Source: Cavia porcellus
Lineage: Eukaryota > Chordata > Mammalia > Rodentia > Caviidae
Reading direction: 5' to 3'
Assembly (NCBI RefSeq): GCF_034190915.1
Contig: NW_026947486.1
Coordinates: 80,332,044-80,396,043, forward strand
Length of the DNA: 64,000 bases
Made by a program: the position numbers and the translations under genes. Position 1 is the first letter of the stretch, and each line of letters begins with the position of its first letter. Of the stretch, positions 61,201 to 64,000 are shown piece after piece. The notes under the pieces are model-generated. The model did not search any database. It saw nothing but the letters and a program-made list of their open reading frames with translations, and had not been told where the DNA came from.

Positions 61201-62240
61201 GAGTAATAAAACCCAAAATATGTAATTGTCATTGTACAAAAGAAAGGAAAAGAAAGTTCTCTAAAAGATACAACTGCATATATATTTAAGTGTATAAGAT
61301 AGATAACCATATTACTGAGTTTTGTTGGATTATTGAATAAAACTGTTTGCAGTCTCACTGTTTGAAAGTCCCCTCTTTATGCTTTAATTTTGTAACTTCA
61401 ACAACTATTTCTAAGATGACAATATGTAATTAACTAGTGATTTCCTACTGTTGATTTTTTCTGAAATTCTGTATAGCTTGTACCCTTTTTCTGTTTTTTT
61501 TTCTCCTTAAATAAAATTTAAAAAATAAATAAATAAATAAATAAATAAAAGTTAGCAAATAGAATTTGAGATTTAAAACATGATGCCATTTGGGTTAGCA
61601 TAAAATTACTTAAGTAACCTAACAAAATCTAACAAAGTATGCACAAGATCTATATGAGGAAAACAAAAAAACAAATAAAAACCTCTGATAAGAAGTATCA
61701 AAAACTAAATACATGGGCCATACATATGAAGACTCAAGATGCTGGTTCTCTCTAATTTAATCTACAGAATCAATACAATCCAAATAAAAATCTTAGTAAG
61801 TTATTTGATCAATAACAAATTGATCTTAAAATTTATATGGAGAAGCAAAACAGTCAGAATATCAAATTTAACATTGAAGGAGAGAAAAATGTTGGCATAC
61901 TTACAATAACTGACATTAAGGCTTGCTATAATACTACAGTAATCAAGATACTGTGGTTTTGCGTAAAGTATAAGCAAATACATTGATGAAACAGAATAGG
62001 GAACTCCTGAATAGACCTATTATAAATAAAGTCAACTCATTTGCAAAAAGGAGCAAAGGCAATACAATGGAAAAAAGTCTTTTCAACCAATGGCTCTAGA
62101 ACAACTGGACATCCACATGACCTTCAGTATGATGGATGACCTTTTGGATGATAACTAATGGTATGAATCATGAAAGAAATAACTGAAGAGCTGGATTTCA
62201 TTAAAATTTAAAACTTATGCTCTGTAAAAGACACTGTCAA

Positions 62241-62509
62241 TGTATAAGATTGACAATCATATTACTAAGTTTTTGTTAGATAGTTAACAGAACTGTTTAC
62301 AGTCTCTCTGTTTCAATTCCCACTTTATATGTTCCACTTTTGTATCTTGAACAACTATTTGTAAGAGGACAGTATGTACACATCAACTAGTGATTTCTTA
62401 CTGTTTATTTTTTTCTTTGAACATATGTATTAATTCTACCCATTTTCTGTTTTGTTTAGTCTTTCTTTAAATAAAATTTAAAAAAAATTTTTTTTAAAGT
62501 AGACTTACA
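62241..62509 (+). mobile_element. 5'-truncated 3' end of the HAL1-like family
   Basis: Matches the terminal segment of copies A and B (ATATTACTAAG, ACTGTTTACAGTCTC, ACAACTATTTGTAAGA, ACTAGTGATTTCTTACTG, TAAATAAAATTTAAA). Flanked by the 15-bp duplication AAAAGACACTGTCAA (62226-62240 and 62510-62524), so it is an independent retrotransposition. It sits inside old L1 sequence. Confidence 0.85.
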
Positions 62510-62579
62510 AAAAGACACTGTCAAGAGGATGAAAAACAAAAGCTGCAGAAAAATTATTTGTAAAATATATGTCAGATTG

Positions 62580-62955
62580 TTACGGTTTAGATCTAGATAT
62601 AAAGCCTGATGTGTTCATAGGGAGGTTTTTGGATGATGAGGAACCATGTGGCAGCGGGTACTAGACTGATCCACTGATGAGTTCACAGTTGAATGTGCTG
62701 TTAGAAGGTAGAGACTGGTCAAAAGAGGCAAGGTCAATGGGAATGTGACCGGGGGAGGGTGTATCTGCTTCCTGGCTACCATGGGATGAGCAGCAATTGT
62801 CTGCTCTGGCCCTTCCACTGTGCCCTTTCTGCTTTGGAGCCCACTGACTGTAGACTGAGTTCTCTAAAGAGCGTAAACCAAAACAAACCTCCTCTCCTGT
62901 AAGTGATAGGTGTTGTGTATTTTGTTCCAATGATAAGAAAGTGACTAAGACACAC
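62580..62955 (+). mobile_element. MaLR-like LTR or related interspersed repeat
   Basis: Starts GTTACGGTTTAGATCTAG and ends GAAAGTGACTAAGACACA. It includes GTAGACTGAGTTCTC and the AAACCAAAACAAACCTC-like run near its end, a layout typical of MaLR-type (ERVL-related) LTRs. Family assignment by eye is uncertain. It resembles 6078-6540 and 28588-28945. Confidence 0.5.
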
Positions 62956-64000
62956 ATAAAGGACTGTTATCCAAAACATAAAAAAGAATGCTTAAAATTC
63001 AACAATATGAGTACAAAGGATCAGACTTAAAAATTGGGCCAAAGACTTTAACACATACCTCCCCAAAGATACACAGATGTCAAACTATTATGAAAAGATG
63101 CTCCACATCATAAAGTCATCAAGAAAATGCAAATTAAAACAAAAATGAATGACCACTAACAACTCTTAGAATGGCCAAAATCCAGAATACAGACCACACC
63201 AAATGCTGAAGAGGATGTGGAATAACTGAATCTTATTCTTTGCTAGTAGAAATACACAATGGTACAGATACTTTAGAAAACATTTTTTTACAAAACTAAA
63301 CAAACTCTTGCAATAAAATCTAGCAATTTGGTATTTACCCAAAGAAGGTAAACACTTATGTCCATGCAAAACCGATACACAATGCACATATGGGCATCAT
63401 TCATAATCATCAAAACACAGAAGCAATAAACATGTTCTTCAGTAGGTTAGTGAATACAAAATCTTTGCTACATCCAAATAGTGAATACAGTATCATACAG
63501 CACTAAGATGAAATGTGCAATCAAGCCATGAAGAGTCAGAGGAAATTTACTAACTTATAATTAAGTGAAAGAGGTCAATCTGAAGAAACAATAAAATGTA
63601 TGATCCTAACTATATAACATTATGTAAGAGAGTAACTGTGAAACCAGTGAAAAAGATCAGTAGTTCATAGGGGTTAGAGGAGGGAGAGGGATAAACAGAG
63701 AGAGCACAAGGCATTTTTAAAGCAGTGAAACTACTATGTAAGATACTATAATGGTAAAAACATGTTATTGCACACTTGTCCAAACCCATAGATTATACAA
63801 CAGCAATAGTGAATCTTCATGTAAATTATGGATTTGGGATAATAATAATAATGTGTCAATGTGTTAATCAGCTGTAACACATGTATTACTCTGGTAGGGG
63901 ATATTGATAACAGCGAAAGCTATGTATGTGTGGGGACTGAGGGGATATAGGCATTCTTTATATTAGTGTTAGCAAATGTTTTTGAGATGAGCACCCAAAC

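Larger units (their letters stand above)
58493..61550 (+). mobile_element. Full-length ORF1-only, L1-derived (HAL1-like) retrotransposon, copy B
   Basis: Flanked by the duplication GTTAGCAAATAGA (58480-58492 and 61551-61563; 17 bp if the A tail is counted). It starts GACTTCCGGGAGAACATGGC, with a YY1-like ACATGGCGG as in L1 promoters. An ORF1 relative runs 59060 to about 60180. After it come 1.35 kb of AT-rich sequence made of five diverged units (starting near 60396, 60565, 60749, 60901 and 61052), a terminal segment shared with copy A, and an (AAAT)n tail. No ORF2 is present between the duplications. It lies antisense to AKAP17B, just upstream of its first coding exon. Confidence 0.85.
61564..64000 (+). 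mobile_element. Old L1 tract with nested insertions
   Basis: L1 ORF2 3' sequence (TTATATGGAGAAGCAAAACA, AATCAAGATACTGTGGTTTT) continues at 63000-63900 with the 3' end (AAATGCAAATTAAAACAAAA, GAGGATGTGGAATAACTG, ATAGGGGTTAGAGGAGGG). It is interrupted by the fragment at 62241-62509 and by an LTR-like segment at 62580-62955. No intact frame. Confidence 0.7.

Overview
This is a 64 kb piece of a mammalian nuclear genome. Genes are split by GT/AG introns, a CpG-rich promoter sits at about 37 kb, and the rest is dense in SINEs and LINEs. The lineage looks like a non-murid rodent. The window holds 7SL-derived B1 elements, tRNA-derived ID-type elements with a GGTACCGATAAAAA-like tail, and B1 fused to a truncated ID (B1-dID), a composite described from squirrel, dormouse and beaver lineages. 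My best guess is a beaver-like castorimorph, but the species is inference.

Two protein-coding genes are supported, and they converge. PGRMC1 lies on the + strand: three coding exons at 37306-37633, 41364-41519 and 44386-44489 encode exactly 195 aa. AKAP17B lies on the - strand: coding exons at 58247-57495, 55436-55306, 53665-53434 and 51745-50105 join in frame to an apparently intact 918-aa protein. The pair matches the Xq24 neighbourhood in human, where AKAP17B is a pseudogene. About 5.6 kb between the two stop codons must hold both 3' UTRs.

Layout. From 0 to 36 kb there are only repeats: a complete 3.8 kb LINE-like element on the - strand (1753-5510), old L1 fragments (9.8-11.0, 15.7-16.1, 18.8-21.7 and 22.6-24.1 kb), a solo LTR with a perfect 6-bp target duplication (11939-12260), LTR-like fragments, many ID and B1 copies, and microsatellites. 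PGRMC1 spans 37.3-45.6 kb and AKAP17B runs from 50.1 kb to beyond 58.3 kb. A second complete LINE-like element (58493-61550) lies next to and antisense to AKAP17B. Old L1 with nested insertions fills the rest to 64 kb.

The most interesting signal is a family of L1-derived retrotransposons that carry an ORF1 relative but no ORF2. Two full-length copies (3.76 and 3.06 kb) have long target-site duplications, related 5' ends with a YY1-like ATGGCGG or ATGGAGG motif, a decayed ORF1, and then about 1.4-1.9 kb of AT-rich 3' region built from roughly 140-185 bp diverged tandem units and a conserved terminal segment. Three shorter insertions with target duplications (12992-13537, 22917-23703 and 62241-62509) carry parts of the same 3' region. 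This matches the half-L1 (HAL1) concept. The tandem 3' region, the doubled 3' end of one copy, the short headed derivatives, and a stop codon shared at the same ORF1 position are the points worth following up.
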